From NCBI GenBank assembly GCA_028023455.1, contig JAQFVV010006273.1:5461598-5525597 (forward strand): a stretch of 64,000 bases of DNA, given 5' to 3'. The notes beneath the pieces are model-generated. The model did not search any database. It saw only the letters and a list, made by a program, of their open reading frames with translations, and had not been told where the DNA came from. Position numbers and translations under genes: made by a program. Below, one piece after another: positions 14,450 to 27,073 of this stretch. How positions within the stretch are numbered: the stretch's first letter is position 1; every line of letters starts with the position of its first letter. The DNA comes from Epiperipatus broadwayi (lineage: Eukaryota; Onychophora; Udeonychophora; Euonychophora; Peripatidae).

Positions 14450-14530
14450 GATCAGGTGGGTCGGCAATATGAGATGGCACTGAGAGTAGTGGGCCATATG
14501 AAAGTCTGAGTTCGAATACCGCATATATTA
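14450..14530 (+). other. tRNA-like segment next to the candidate ribozyme
   Basis: GAGTTCGAATACC at about 14509-14521 resembles a pol III B box (GGTTCGAANCC), with a possible degenerate A box upstream around TGGCACTGAG. It could be a decayed tRNA-derived SINE head. Its position just 3' of the hammerhead candidate recalls the schistosome SINE-like repeats that combine a pol III promoter with a hammerhead. I cannot draw a full cloverleaf. Confidence 0.3.
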
Positions 14531-14639
14531 CATATATTAATACAGGTTTAAGCCTGTACAATGTATTAATCGTAAACAAGGGGGATATAGTTGAAGGTGT
14601 ATTGTGATATAGATGTGGATGACTATCATATTTATATAT

Positions 14640-17600
14640 GAAAAGAAACAATGCATGACGCTAGCTAAAATATCTATAAAATATTTTAAATACAAAATTC
14701 AAATTTTTCTTTATTTAAAGGGGGGGGGTTGAAATAATATAGCTGTGGGACATTATAGATGCATATAGACTATATTACAAGTGCGAATGAAAAAAAGAGT
14801 ATAAATCAGTTGTTCAGAGAAAAATGTAAATTATGAAAAATAAAGAAGAATAGTTTACATTTATATAAGTATATAAAAAATAAGAGAGAACAAGATATGT
14901 GTTAATTCTAAAAGAAGCTTATTTTTAGTTGAGGCTAAAACGAAAGTTTTCGGTGCTGATTTAAAGAGGCAAAAATAGGATGATTTGATTAGTAAATAAT
15001 GCATAAATAAAAATATGAATAGAAAACATTAATTTTTGAGATGTAAGATGTTGGAATAACATTTGAATAAATTGCAAAGAAAGAAGAAAAACAAAATTGT
15101 GATAGGAGTATATAGTCATATTTTATGATTATTTTGATTTAAATAGATTGATTTATGATCTATAGAGGAGCATAATATCAAATTTTGTCATTTTTTAATT
15201 TTTTTTTTATCAAAACTCAATTTTTGTTATTAAAATATTTATTTATTTTAGTTTATGATAAAATTTGTTTACAATGTGTAATGACCATAAGATATTAATT
15301 GTATTAAACACAAGGCTTTTTTTTCTTTTTTTTTTAATGTTAACGATTGTCATCTAAACCTTTCCTGCTTTCATGCAATAATAGATGACAGATTCTGAAG
15401 TTCAAAATCCTTAGATCAAGGTTCAATTCTGTCACTTCTAGTCCTCAAACGTTTCAGAACACCAGCCATTAAAGTTATTCGATTATTCTTTTCGATTTTA
15501 AATACAAAATTCACAATACATGATATTTAAATTTGTTAGAAGTTTGAGATAATCAAATTTTATTTGTCATCAACATTTATTTAATCATCATTGTAAATAT
15601 GGTTTTTCAGGTCATGACAGAAATTTATCTGTTAGTAATAATTGCTCCATTTATTTTGGATATAAAAAATTAATTGATTTTTCTCATTTTTCCAAAACAT
15701 TCCAACTCAAATATGTCCAAAATTAACATGCTAGAATTAGAATTGACACATCTGTCATAGATAATATTTCTAAAATATTGAAGCTCATTTCTATCCGAAC
15801 AATAAATAAACAAATTCATTGCAAAGCTGAACTACAGTTATGAAACTGAGTTATAAAATGTTTCAGATGTGTCAAATAAAAATTTGCTCCTGGCATTAAA
15901 TAACATATTATAGTTTGAATCTATTTCGTAAACATTTACTTCCATTTAGTATTTAATACTCTAAAAGAAAAGTAAATAATAAGAAAAAATAATTGTCTGA
16001 TTTAAGACCTCCTATAGTATTAAAAAAAAAAAGTCATTACGAATCTTTGTAACGGTTGAATTTTTTGAGAAGGCAAACATCAGTAATCAAATTGAGTGAG
16101 ATGTGAATGAATATTTAAAAAAAAGAATTTGTTCAAAAAAGATTAGGAAACAGTCTAAAATAGATATTATAAAATTTAAATCCTGCAAGGCAGTTAATTA
16201 ATATATATATATTAAAATGATGTACAAAGTTGTTGATATGAATATTATCAATTTTTAGAGATCAATCAAGGATTTATGTTTAAGGAACATTTTTCTACAT
16301 GAGAAGAGTATTTTTATAGTTAGATTAGATGTTAATATATTTTATGTTAAGAATAGCTTAATATATGTACAAAAAGACATTTAGCAAATTACATTGAACA
16401 ATAAATTAATATACTGTAAAGGCTTACATACACCTGCACATATATAATGAAATAGATTTAAAATATATAGATAGCACCATTAATAATCTATCACTAAAAT
16501 AAACTATAAAAAATAATAAAAACCTCCCCCTTCTTCTTCCTTCTCTTCTTCTTCATATGTGATTAATTCAATTATAGATTTTGCCAAATATGACTTGTAA
16601 GACATAAAGCTTTTAAATAATGTTAAGGTCGGACAGTGAAAATAATAGTTTATCTTAATTCTAGCATTGGTTTTTCTTTTATTGACAAATTTCAAGGAAA
16701 ATATAATGACTAAAGTTATATTATTAAAAATTATAGATCGTAACGGAATTCTTTTTATTTTCAAAATTGTTTTCCGTTGCTAAAAATCAAAATGATGTCA
16801 CGTTCCGAAAGATTTAGGATTCATTTCACCTATTGATAATTCTTCATGGCTATAACAGTATTATTACTAAATCAAAAGACTAAATCTTAAACATTTTATC
16901 AGATTGCATTCATTCGTCGAAAGCTTTTAATAGAATCTTACGATTTTTTTTTTTAAAGGAGTTTACAGTTACAAATTTCACAGAATTTTTACTTGTTGAT
17001 TGAAAAGTTATTTGTACAATAGAATTTTAATTGTCAGCGTTGTTTCGTCAATTAGTAATAATAACTCTAATTCTCACCATTTATTTCAATTATATATTTT
17101 CCAACTTTTATTCTGTATGTTATTTTGTGTTTTTCAGATGATTTAAGGCTATTGAAAACAACAATTACAATGATTGACTGGAGTTTTTAATGAAGAAATC
17201 TAAAGATGTAGTTTTAGTAAAACAGCGTAATTATTTATTTATTACATCTACATTGTAAAAGACTAATATATAATATTGGCTATTTTTTATTAAATCAAAA
17301 TTTCGAAACCGTATTAGATATTCAAAAGTCTGATTAGGCCAAAATTTCTCATGATCTTCTATAAGATTGGTTAAAACTCAATTTGTTCTTTGTCTTTTTT
17401 TTACATATGTTTTTTTTACCAAGACGTACTGTTTTAGATATTTATAAATGTTGTTTTATATGGTCGCATATTCTATTATTTTGTTTGAAAAGACACATCT
17501 GAATTTATGACAACAGTTATGCTAATACTGCAAATTTATAGTACAGTATACTGCATTTTCTTTGAGGGCAAAAAATATTCAACGAAAATGTTTTGATCAG

Positions 17601-19079
17601 TTCGTTGTGTTTTTTATATATATAAAAAATAATTATTATATGCAATAGTTTAAAAAAAATGTAGCCCTTACAGAAAAATATTATATTGGATTCAAAGTTA
17701 TTCTTTATTGGCCTTAAAGTTATAAACTTAAAATATTATATATAGAAAATGTCATAGCAGAATTAAATTAATAGATTCTTTTTTGATGCTCAGATATTTG
17801 ATGATAAAAATAATAAGCTTCACTATATTTAAATAAAAAAACCTATATAAATGGATATTTACAAAGGGTCAATTAACTGAATAACTAAATGTATGTAAAC
17901 CGATAAAGGGGAGTTTAAACAGTCTATTGTAGAGCAAATTCCAGTCTATAATAATACCATACAAAAAAAAATGAGAAAGCAGAAATCATTAAGCTTAGCA
18001 ACAGTTTGACTGTGAGTATTTGAACAGTTTTCTATTTTATAGTATCTGTAGCTTCAGAGGAAGATTCAAAAGCAAATGTAAATAAATTTCTTTCAGTTTC
18101 AGAATAGTCTAACATCAGTTGACTTTATAAAACTTAAAATCTAATATTAGCTTTAATTTCTTGCTGTTTTCTTAATGAAATTTATTATTACTTTAATACC
18201 TAAAATTGCTTCATAATCTTTAAGAAACTATTTACATTCAAACAGATAATTCAGTGTGTATGTATATATAAATTTAATTAACAAATTGTCAAAAACTATA
18301 TAGATGTAAATATTACAATTATACCACAATTTTTGCATATTTATTTAGATAGACTTCAGCTATGACTTAACCAGGCAAACAACCAATAAAAGCTGGCATT
18401 CCAAATTAAAATCACATTATTTAAAGATAGTATTTAAGCAAAAGTGGACTTGCTTTTCATTTAAAAATGAGTCAATTGGATAAAAAAATATTTCTGGGTA
18501 CAAACAGTGTATTATTTTGCATTACAATCCGATATTTTGATGGACTAGCACCCACCATTATCAAGGTTAACTTTTGAAAGAACAATCGTTCCATGTCAAA
18601 CAATAACATGACTCAGTGCAAGATGAGAAGTGAGATTCAACTTGAAGTAGTTCAGCATTCACAATATGAGGCTTATCAAAATGTTTATTTCTCTCAGTTT
18701 TTTCACCTATTAATTTCAAGTTAATATATATATAAAGTCTACTAATAATTGATATTTCAAACTTCAAAAATAATCCAATGAATTTAAAATGAAACTTTAA
18801 AAAATCATTTAAAATTATTTATAGACTTTAGTGATGGCTCAGACTTGAATAAGTTCATAAGTAAATAAGTCATACTCTATTAATGACTATACTACATAGG
18901 TAGATGGACAAAGATAAAGCAATTCATCAGTACATTTTTAACTGAGACAAGGCAATTTATGAAAAAAATTTAAAAAATAAGAAAATATGTTATAATTATC
19001 CATTATAGAATTTTTTTTTAATGGTAGAAATAAAAATTAACTACAATCTAAAAAAATGTAAATGTGAATTAATAAAAAA
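14640..19079. other. AT-rich stretch without recognisable genes
   Basis: A patch near 15.36-15.46 kb (GATGACAGATTCTG... AAGGTTCAATTCTGTCAC) has a weak B-box-like sequence and may be an old tRNA-derived SINE. Otherwise only A/T runs and short AT microsatellites were seen. Confidence 0.5.
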
Positions 19080-20490
19080 AAAACTATAGAAAAAAACAGC
19101 TTCAGCATAAAAAAAGATGGAATTATTATGAAAAAGATTCTTTATGTCTTGAAATATAGAGAAGTGTTCTATATTAAACTAAATAATAATAAATAACAAA
19201 AAATATTCCTACAATTATAATAGCATTTTTGAAAACTAAAAAGTTTTAAATGAAGAGGGAGACATACAGTTAAATCTCTGAAAGAATAGATTAGCTCTCA
19301 TAGAATATGAATTATTAATAATGATAATTTAAAATAAGTTTAAAAAGAGAAACGATGTTTCAAATAATTGAGGAAATGCAGTAATGAAACTGATATTAAA
19401 ATGAATACTGAAAAAGAATGTAAAAATTATATCAGCTGTTATCAGTTTTGTATAATTTTTTTACTTAATTAAATTACTTTTCTACACAAAAATTTGAATT
19501 TATCCTGTTTAAAAACAATATGATTCTAAAATATTTATAACCCACCATTATGAAACCTTACTGAAGAATCAGTAAGTATGGGTTGCCATTTGATAGTGGA
19601 TTTAGAGATTTGGAGAAGTCATTTGACTCTATAAGCATTTATGTAATGCTTAAAACTTTGAAACGACACAGATCCAAGATAATGTCTAAATTAAAAAAAT
19701 ATTTATCAAAACTCAGCAGCAACAATTAGACTAAACAGTAACATATTAATCGTCTTAAGCAGTGTTGGATAGAATGATTGTAAATCTCCAAAAACATTTT
19801 AAAGTAGTCATACAGAAACTACTTTGTGGAATAAAATATAAAACATCAGAGATTAAAATAGATATAGATTATCTAATTTTGCAAATAATTCAATTGTTTT
19901 CGGCTGTCACATTTTAAACTAAGTAATTAGACTGTAGAATTAAAAATAAATGAAGAACTAAAGTATTACTTAATAAATTTTTGAAAACATTACTGTTAAT
20001 AGTAAGAAATTAGAAAAAAAAAACAATAATTACCTACATATTTTTAACAAATTATTAATACTGATAGAAAAATTATGAATTAAATTAATCATGCAATTTA
20101 ACTTAATGGGAATGTTTTTGGTAGGAATAATTTTGCATTAAGAGTAACTTGCCTATATAAGTTGGGAAAAAAATCTTAAGAAATACGTTTCATCAGTGAT
20201 AAGTTATGGATATAAGTCGTGGTCATTTAATAGATTAATAATACATAGAATTATATAAAACATGTGTAGGAAGACTATGGGTTTAACATAACAATGACTA
20301 TATAAAAAATGATTGCAGTATATGAGTAATCAAGACGTTAAAGTAAATCTCAAAAGATTTTAAATACTTTAGAAAAATATTACAAATGAAATGAATGAAT
20401 GAAAGAAAAAAAAGTGAATTAAATAAATTGTATTAAACTTGGAGAGACATTCTCTAAAGTTTTGAGGAAATAAATAATTTTTATTATAAA
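19080..20490 (+). pseudogene. decayed RTE-like LINE, RT region (copy a)
   Basis: Plus-strand fragments match an RTE-like reverse transcriptase. Near 19590, GFRDLEKSFDSISIYVMLK corresponds to RT motif A (FIDLEKAFDSI). Near 20070-20140, NXINHAI then FGRNNFALR corresponds to the INRRI/AFGK segment. Near 20190-20250, SSVISYGYKSWSFNRLIIHR corresponds to VLPVLTYGSETWTLTKRLIER. The end near 20440-20480 reads LGETFSKVLRK. Many stops and frameshifts are present, and the FADD-containing part is not readable. The 5' limit is a guess. Confidence 0.6.
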
Positions 20491-21429
20491 AATGTATTCT
20501 ATATTAACGACAATTTCAATTTAATTACCCCCCCCCTAATTTTTGTGATCAGAATGTTTTAGTGTGGTATTAGAATGGTAGACTTGAAAACTGAACATCA
20601 ACTCAACTCTTGTCTTTTATTGTATGAACATAACTTATTCTTTAGAGCACATTATATTCTTGCATTTTATTTAAAATCGTTATACAATCTTTTATTATTT
20701 ATGTGACTTTATTTCATATTGCTTTGAAACATTATCTGTAGTTGATGTTTATTTAAAAGAGTATTAATATATATCCAATTGAATATGCATATATTGCAAA
20801 ATTTATAAGAATATTTGAAGATTTCAATCTTTTTATGACCAGATGAGTTTGTATTTAAATCATGAAAAAAGTCTATTTCCCATCCATAACAATAATATAT
20901 TAAAAAATCTAACGAAATATTTTTAAAAAAACATTTATATTGAGTTTTAATCAAAGTTAAAATACTTAATGATGATGGCAGAGGATGTTCAATCAGAAAG
21001 AAAATCTTCACCTATTATATATATAAAGAAAAAAACACATGAAAATTAATGTTCTATGTCTAATGATTCATAATAAACACATATTTGTGCTGCTAATCAG
21101 ATATGATATCAATGCTGACCGAAGTAATAAAGCATACTAAAATAAATAGTGTCATATTCTATAATACTAGGTAATATATTTAATGCATGACTGCTCGTAT
21201 TAAAAGTGACATATAATACCATACAGCTATATTAGCAGGAGAAAATAGGCGTTAAATGCAAATTTGTTAAAAATTATTCTTTAGGAATCTGATTTGTGAA
21301 TTACAGTAATATATTTTATTTAGTTGATCTTAAATAAATCTATATTCTTAACTTTACATATTTAATAACAGCGATTTATTTACTTAAATTTTTACAAAAA
21401 AATATTAAAACTACCAAACAGAAAAATAT
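20491..21429. other. AT-rich spacer
   Basis: It includes a run of eight or more Cs near 20528-20536 and AT-rich sequence; no coding signal. Confidence 0.5.
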
Positions 21430-22589
21430 TTTTATTCATTAACAAATTACATTCTCATCATTATCATTTTCAATCATTATTGATAGACTGCAAGGTAAAG
21501 GTCTTCCAAGTCTAATCCAGTTTTTCCAATCCTTAATTACTCTTTTCTAAAACTGGAAATTTTTTATTACAGTAATCATATCATATGTTGTCTATTTCTG
21601 AGTCATTTGAAATCTCTTCAGATCCAGTTTCATACATCAATAACCCATCAATTATCATCTCTTTTAAAAATATGTCTATGTCAACTGCTTGTTATTCAAT
21701 AATGTCAGTGATATTTGTTTGTTTTCTCACCCTTGTATATTGTTCTAATTCTCTTATTGTTACAGTTACTGAGTAATCTACAGTGTTTGCATTGCTCTTC
21801 TTTTAAGTGTCAAAGTCTGAGATCCATAGGTAACATCTAGTAAAAGACTTCTATAAAAATAACCTTCATTTTCAACATAGGCAAATTTCCTTTTAATATT
21901 AAATTATTCTACCAAAAGCACTCCGATCAATTTTACTTCTATGATTAATTTCTTTCCTTATGTTCCCAACTAAATTAATAATATGACCAAGTTATTTGCT
22001 ATTGTTAACTTCTAAATCATAATCATTTTCTTTTTTCAGAGAGAATCCATTGAACATTAACTAGTTTATAGTTTTTTAACATTTTTCTCTAATAATTCTT
22101 GCAACATTACCTAAAAATGTAAAGCTGGATGTGCAAAAACAACCACATCATCTATAAAATGCAAGTGATTTAATTAATCTCTATCTACTTTTATTCCCTT
22201 AGCTTTATATTTTAATCCCAAAAAATATTTACTTTAAAGCTGTAGTAAAAGTTTTGAATATGAATTCATGTCATACATCCTTGTTAATGTTAGTTTTTTT
22301 TAGTATTATCACATAATATAATAATTGCTGTTAAATTTTGATGAATATTCTTTAAAATGTAACAATATCCCTGGTCTTTATTTTACTAATTCAATAATTT
22401 ATTCACTGTTAAAATGCTTATAAAATCAAATAAATTTGTATAATCAATAAAGCCAAAGCATAATGAAAATCCATATTTATTGATTCTTTTTATATCTTCT
22501 CTCAATACCTGAATACAATACAATGTGTTAAAATCCACTTTTGAATTCATCTTGTTTCTTTGGTTGGTTGAAATCCAAATTTTTTACTG

Positions 22590-22762
22590 TAGATTGAATC
22601 TAATGTCCCAACTCCTCACTGAAGAGACCCATAGGTTGAAACCAGTCTGGGGATGGGGACAATCTAAGATAAAGATGATTTGAATGCCTTCTCTTGTAGT
22701 AGCATTTATCATAATAAAAAAAAAGCTTGTTTAGAGCGTTAGCATGCTCTTAAGTTTACATG
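22590..22762 (+). mobile_element. solo fragment of hammerhead repeat family 1 (retrozyme-like)
   Basis: About 170 bp matching the family-1 units at 41.4-43.4 kb: TCTAATGTCCCAACTCCTCA, the ribozyme, then TGATTTGAATGCCTTCTCTT, TTATCATAATAAAA and AAGCTTGTTTAGAGC. Only the ribozyme and its 3' half are present. It lies in opposite orientation to the decayed RTE that surrounds it, so it is a later insertion or a remnant of one. Confidence 0.8.
22613..22653 (+). ncRNA. type I hammerhead ribozyme (family 1, solo copy)
   Basis: Stem I TCCTCA (22613-22618) pairs with TGGGGA (22648-22653). Core CTGAAGA at 22619-22625, stem II GACC/GGTT around CATA, then GAA and ACCAGT, with cleavage predicted after C22647. 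Compared with the array copies, stem II carries one G-U pair and stem III has changed from the palindrome ACCGGT to ACCAGT, a C/A mismatch. Confidence 0.85.
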
Positions 22763-24339
22763 TAGATTGAATTGTAATTATCTTGGTAAAGATTTAGTAT
22801 GCAACTGATAAAAGACTAATAGGTCTGTAAATTCTAATGATTTCTTTACAGACTTATTTAAATATCAATATTACTGCTGAATTTTCCCAATCTTCTGGTA
22901 CCACTTTTACATTTAGATATTTGCTATATAATTTGGCCAATGGTGTTCTATTTCTTCACCTGCTTCTTTTAAAACGTCAATTATATTCCATTATTCTATT
23001 AAACTTTTTTTTCTTCATACAATTAATTGCAAGTCTCACTTATTTATTTAAAGTTTAGGTCAATTCAGATGTAATAACTGTAGGAGATATTTTGTTTTTT
23101 ATTTTTTATTACCATGTAATCCTTTACATAATTCTTCCAAACATTTCATGTTGCCATCTCCATTTTTAGTATTGGATTCCAGCTTTTCTTTATTGCAGAA
23201 ATAACTTTCTTCCTAATACTAAAATGTTGTTTTAAACATTTGAGATTTTTATTTTTTTTCAATAGCTCTCACACTAATTGGCAATTATATTTTTTAATTC
23301 GTTATCAACACTTTTTCTACCATTTTACATTTTACTTCCTCTTAAAGAATCACTTCACTTTTTTTTTCTTTATAGATTGACTTGTTTAAGTAAAAAAAAA
23401 AAATTGATAAATTGTGCTTCTTGTACCAGCTTTCTGAAATGCTCAATAAAGTGTTACTTATCTTATTTATTTTATTTAAGTCTGAACGACTTCACAAAAT
23501 TTTTAATACTTTAATTCAACTTGCTAGTTCTAATTTAAATTTATTAGAGTATTTCTAAAAGTCAACTGAATATATAGTTTTTTTTTAATAATTTTTCTCT
23601 TTGTAGTTTTGCATTAACACTACCTTACATCTCACTAATTGCTAGTCAATTTTTATGTTAAATCAATTAAGAACGTTACTATCATGAATTGCACAGTTTC
23701 TGTTAGTTAAAATAAAATCCAATTTGGCTGATAACTTCATCTAGATTTTTTCATGTTCATATTCATTTAGTATCTTTTTCAAAAAAGAATTGTAATGCAT
23801 AGTTGTTGTTTTTTTCTGAGAACTATTTAAGTTTGTTTAATTTCTTATTTCTATCATTCTAGGAAAATTTACTCCTATCACTTTTATTTTTTAATCATTT
23901 ACCAATTCTAACAATAAAGTCTTCCATGACAGTTTTAAAATGTTTGATCTGACAAAAGCACTTTTGTATATTCATATAAAAATCCTCTATTTTTTTATCA
24001 TACTAATTTGTTGGGGTTTAAATCTAAAATTATTTGCATTTGGAATCTTTAATTAAATTGAATAAATAATATCTCCACATTGTCTGATATCCCATCAATT
24101 TTTATATTGTTGTTTTCCACTTTTTATTTATAATAAATCACGTGTTCCTAATATTTGTGCATTGTTAGGAAAGTACTATCCACTTTTTAAATCAATTGTT
24201 CCTTCATTTTTTCTTCTAACTTCATAAAGCCTAACAATGCTCTTTTTAAGATTACAGTTTTCTTACAAATCATGAAATCTTCTTTCACTTGAAAATGGAG
24301 TAAGTACCTAAATAAAATGTCATCAAATTACATATTATT

Positions 24340-24440
24340 GTCAAGCGTCGGTGGTCAAGAAGTCAGCATAGCTGCCTTACAAGGAGTTGTCCCTTGTTAG
24401 CGGGTTCGCTTCCCGGCCGATGCTATGACACATGAAAAAA
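24340..24440 (+). mobile_element. tRNA-derived SINE with perfect 15-bp TSD
   Basis: The body is a tRNA-like sequence. AGCGTCGG pairs with CCGATGCT as an acceptor stem, an A-box region lies around TGGTCAAGAAGTCAGC, and the B box is GGGTTCGCTTCCC. It then has CTATGACACATG and an A-tail. AAATTACATATTATT is present at both ends (24325-24339 and 24441-24455), a perfect target-site duplication. With only about 100 bp it is essentially a tRNA head plus a tail. Two related copies occur at 52.8 and 58.1 kb. A long variable region between the anticodon and T arms suggests a class II tRNA ancestor. Confidence 0.85.
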
Positions 24441-24455
24441 AAATTACATATTATT

Positions 24456-25731
24456 TAACAAATGATTAAATAACTTGAAGATACTTTTTATAATATTTTC
24501 CTAAAAAAAGTATCAACCAATTGATAAAGAAATTCTTTTATGATATTAATCCAGGCAATTTAAAAATAAAAAAACGAACTCCTGAATTTTTGAAAAGTTG
24601 CTTTCAAATGTATTTCTAATTATCTATATACAAAACAGTCTCTACAAACATTGTTCTAATCAATAAATTAAAAAAAACTTATGACAACATTTTTTAAAAA
24701 ATTTAAAATAAATTCAACAGAATAATACTCAAATAATTATAAATATTAATAAATTTTTAGAATTAATAAACATTTCTGACGTGTTATTATAATTAGTAAT
24801 CATAAGCCGTCTTAACTCTTCCATAACAAAAGTTTTATATTATATACAATGTTAAAACTACAGTATAAAGGATATTTCGCTATTTATTTGAGAACAATTT
24901 TTAAAAATTATTATTATTAAAATATTTTTACTATTATCATTTTAAAAAAAATTTTTTTAAAGAAATAATTGTAATTATATAACATAAAAAGGTAGTGTTA
25001 TAAAAATTTAATCTTTTATCGCATCAAAAACACACACACGCATAAAGATGCAGATGAAAAAATCATTGACAAACTAAAATAGTACTGTATAGCAAACTTT
25101 CAATTATTACCAATTTATTAACAACATGCGATTTAGACAAATATAAATTGTATAAATAAAGAAATATTTACTTTTGAAAAGATTACAGATTGTAATAACT
25201 CTAATCTCTTCATTAAATCATTATTTCCTTATTGCAGTACTTAAAAATGTCATTCTTTTAAAAGACTGATATTTAAAAGTATATCTTAACATAAAGTTTA
25301 TCGATAAACTAAAATTAAAATAAACATTATATCAATTCATTTACTTTAAAATAAATATCATGATGTATGCAATGTTTGAAAGGATTTTTTTTATTTTTTT
25401 TAAAATATACATATATGCCCGTAAGAAAAAGTTGATTGTTCAAATTTCTGTTACCATATTTTTAAAAAAATAAATGTAATATTTAAATCAAAGCCAGTTT
25501 GATATTTTGCTTTTAAATAGATTGCTAGATAATCGTCTGTATTGCCAAGTAATAAAAAGTATGCTTACATAATATAATTTAGCAAATGGTGTAATTCAGT
25601 AAATAGCTAATCTTATACAAATCTTCATCATGGTTTACCATTTATTAATATCAAATGATATTTCAATATTTACGAATTTAAAATATCATCTACACAGTTT
25701 TCTTTTCAAAAATAGTTTCTAACTTTCAATA
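24456..25731. other. AT-rich stretch without recognisable genes
   Basis: A and T runs, a short CA repeat near 25030, and no coding signal. Confidence 0.55.
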
Positions 25732-26105
25732 TATATATATATTAAATGAATACAACAATTTTCTTTTTCAAAACTTGATTTTTATATGACTATTTTTTTA
25801 ACTACATACCAACGTTTCGACTATTTTATACTATAGTCTTTTTCAAGGAAAACTGAAAAATACAAATATATAATAATAAATATGAATATCACATATTTCA
25901 TATATTACATTTCTTTGGAATATAGTGATATTTATATTTATTATTATATATTTGTTTGTTTTTTTATTTTTCTTGAAAATGCTATATTATAAAAAAAGTC
26001 AAAACGTTGGTGTGTTGTTATATTTTTATAATATTCATATAAAAAATCAAGTTTTAAACAAAAAAGTTTGGTATATTTATTTATATATATATTCATCATT
26101 TAACT
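25732..26105. repeat. large imperfect inverted repeat with hammerhead-like hairpins
   Basis: Two copies of one element face each other: minus strand about 25732-25850 and plus strand about 25966-26105. They share CTTGAAAA, a hairpin, AGTC(G/A)AAACGTTGGT and later ATCAAGTTTT. The central parts are also inverted (ACAAATATATAATAATAAAT near 25862 against its complement near 25935), leaving a loop of about 30 bp. The CGAAACGTTGG part recalls terminal repeats of PLEs, but the CTGANGA core is not intact. Confidence 0.7.
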
Positions 26106-27062
26106 AGTAAATTCTTAATAATAATAGTAATAACAATTATTAAAGTAGTTATCTAAAGTTGAGCACAAAAAATTTGGCATTTACAGATCATATTTTAGTA
26201 ATTTGCTATTATAAACATTAAAGAAATGACGAACTATTGTAAGAAATTGTGATCTCGGCAACTGAAAAGTGTTGTTTCAATCAAAAATACGATTCAGAAT
26301 CATTTGCTTTTTAAAGATGGTTATTCATATATTTCAAGCAGAGAAGGAATTTAACCAGGTGGAAATGTTTTACACATTAGACAAAATAAACATTATTGTG
26401 TATAATAAAAATAAGGTACACTAATTATTTTTAAATTTTTTATTGGCATCATAACAAATATGGACAAAACATTTAAAATACATCGACAAACATAGGATGA
26501 AAGCACATCCTAACTTGAGAAATGTAGTATTATCCTTCTCTGATAAAAGTGAAATTAAATAAAAAGAATTTAGCAGTTCATATGAATTCTTAACTAATCT
26601 GTGATTACCTAAAGAATCCATGCTTTTCTTAATAAAACTTTAAGCTATGATACTGCATAACTAAAAAATATTATCAAAGTCAAGTTTTACTCATAATATT
26701 CTTGGATAAGAATTTGAATGAATACAAGAAGGTGTTAAACCATTCTTTGTTATTTCTTTTGAATATGTTGTACTTTTTATTGGCAAATATAATGGAGTAG
26801 TTATAAGCCTAAATGTGTGCACAGTTATGGATGCATTATATAGATAAATGTGTTTTTACAATTGGTAATATTTAATCAAATTTAAAATTTCTATTGGGGC
26901 TAAAATAATATGATGATATTTAGATTAATAAATGATTAGTACCAATTATTAATGCAATTATCTAAAGTGAATAGCTGTCAAATGTATGTTAATATTAAGT
27001 TATTTCATAATCAATTTCAGTCATTCTATAATACTTATGCTTTTCAGGAAAACTTTTAAATT
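26106..27062. other. AT-rich stretch without recognisable genes
   Basis: No coding or repeat signal was recognised. Confidence 0.5.
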
Positions 27063-27073
27063 GTTTTCAATTT

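Larger units (their letters stand above)
21430..24290 (-). pseudogene. decayed RTE-like LINE, endonuclease to 3' end (copy b)
   Basis: Reading the minus strand from 24290 down: an N-terminal KLEEKMKEQL; endonuclease pieces FYMNIQKCF and TVMEDFIVRIGK (cf. VMGDFNAKIGK, near 23.9 kb); KLDFILTNRNCAIHD and QLVRCKV near 23.65-23.75 kb (cf. EIDYILTNRRW and DHRLVRAKI). The RT pieces are VVPEDWENSAVILIFK near 22.9 kb, REDIKRINKYGFSLCFGFID near 22.45 kb (motif A region), and LNHLHFIDDVVVF near 22.15 kb, the catalytic FADD with A changed to I. The connection region and the 3' end (ATCAATAATGATTGAAAATG, then ATGATGAG repeats) follow to about 21.43 kb. It appears internally deleted before the 3' end. A solo hammerhead element sits in the RT region. 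Confidence 0.72.

Noticed and set aside
14349-14651. 100-codon minus-strand frame
   Set aside because: It overlaps the hammerhead and tRNA-like sequences; composition is not that of a known protein.
24340-24440. True tRNA gene
   Set aside because: A-tail, perfect TSD and two related dispersed copies show it is a SINE.
25805-25855. CTTGAAAA...GTCGAAACGTTGG as an active hammerhead (minus strand)
   Set aside because: The CTGANGA core is absent (an extra base and A instead of G8); kept only as a hammerhead-like hairpin.
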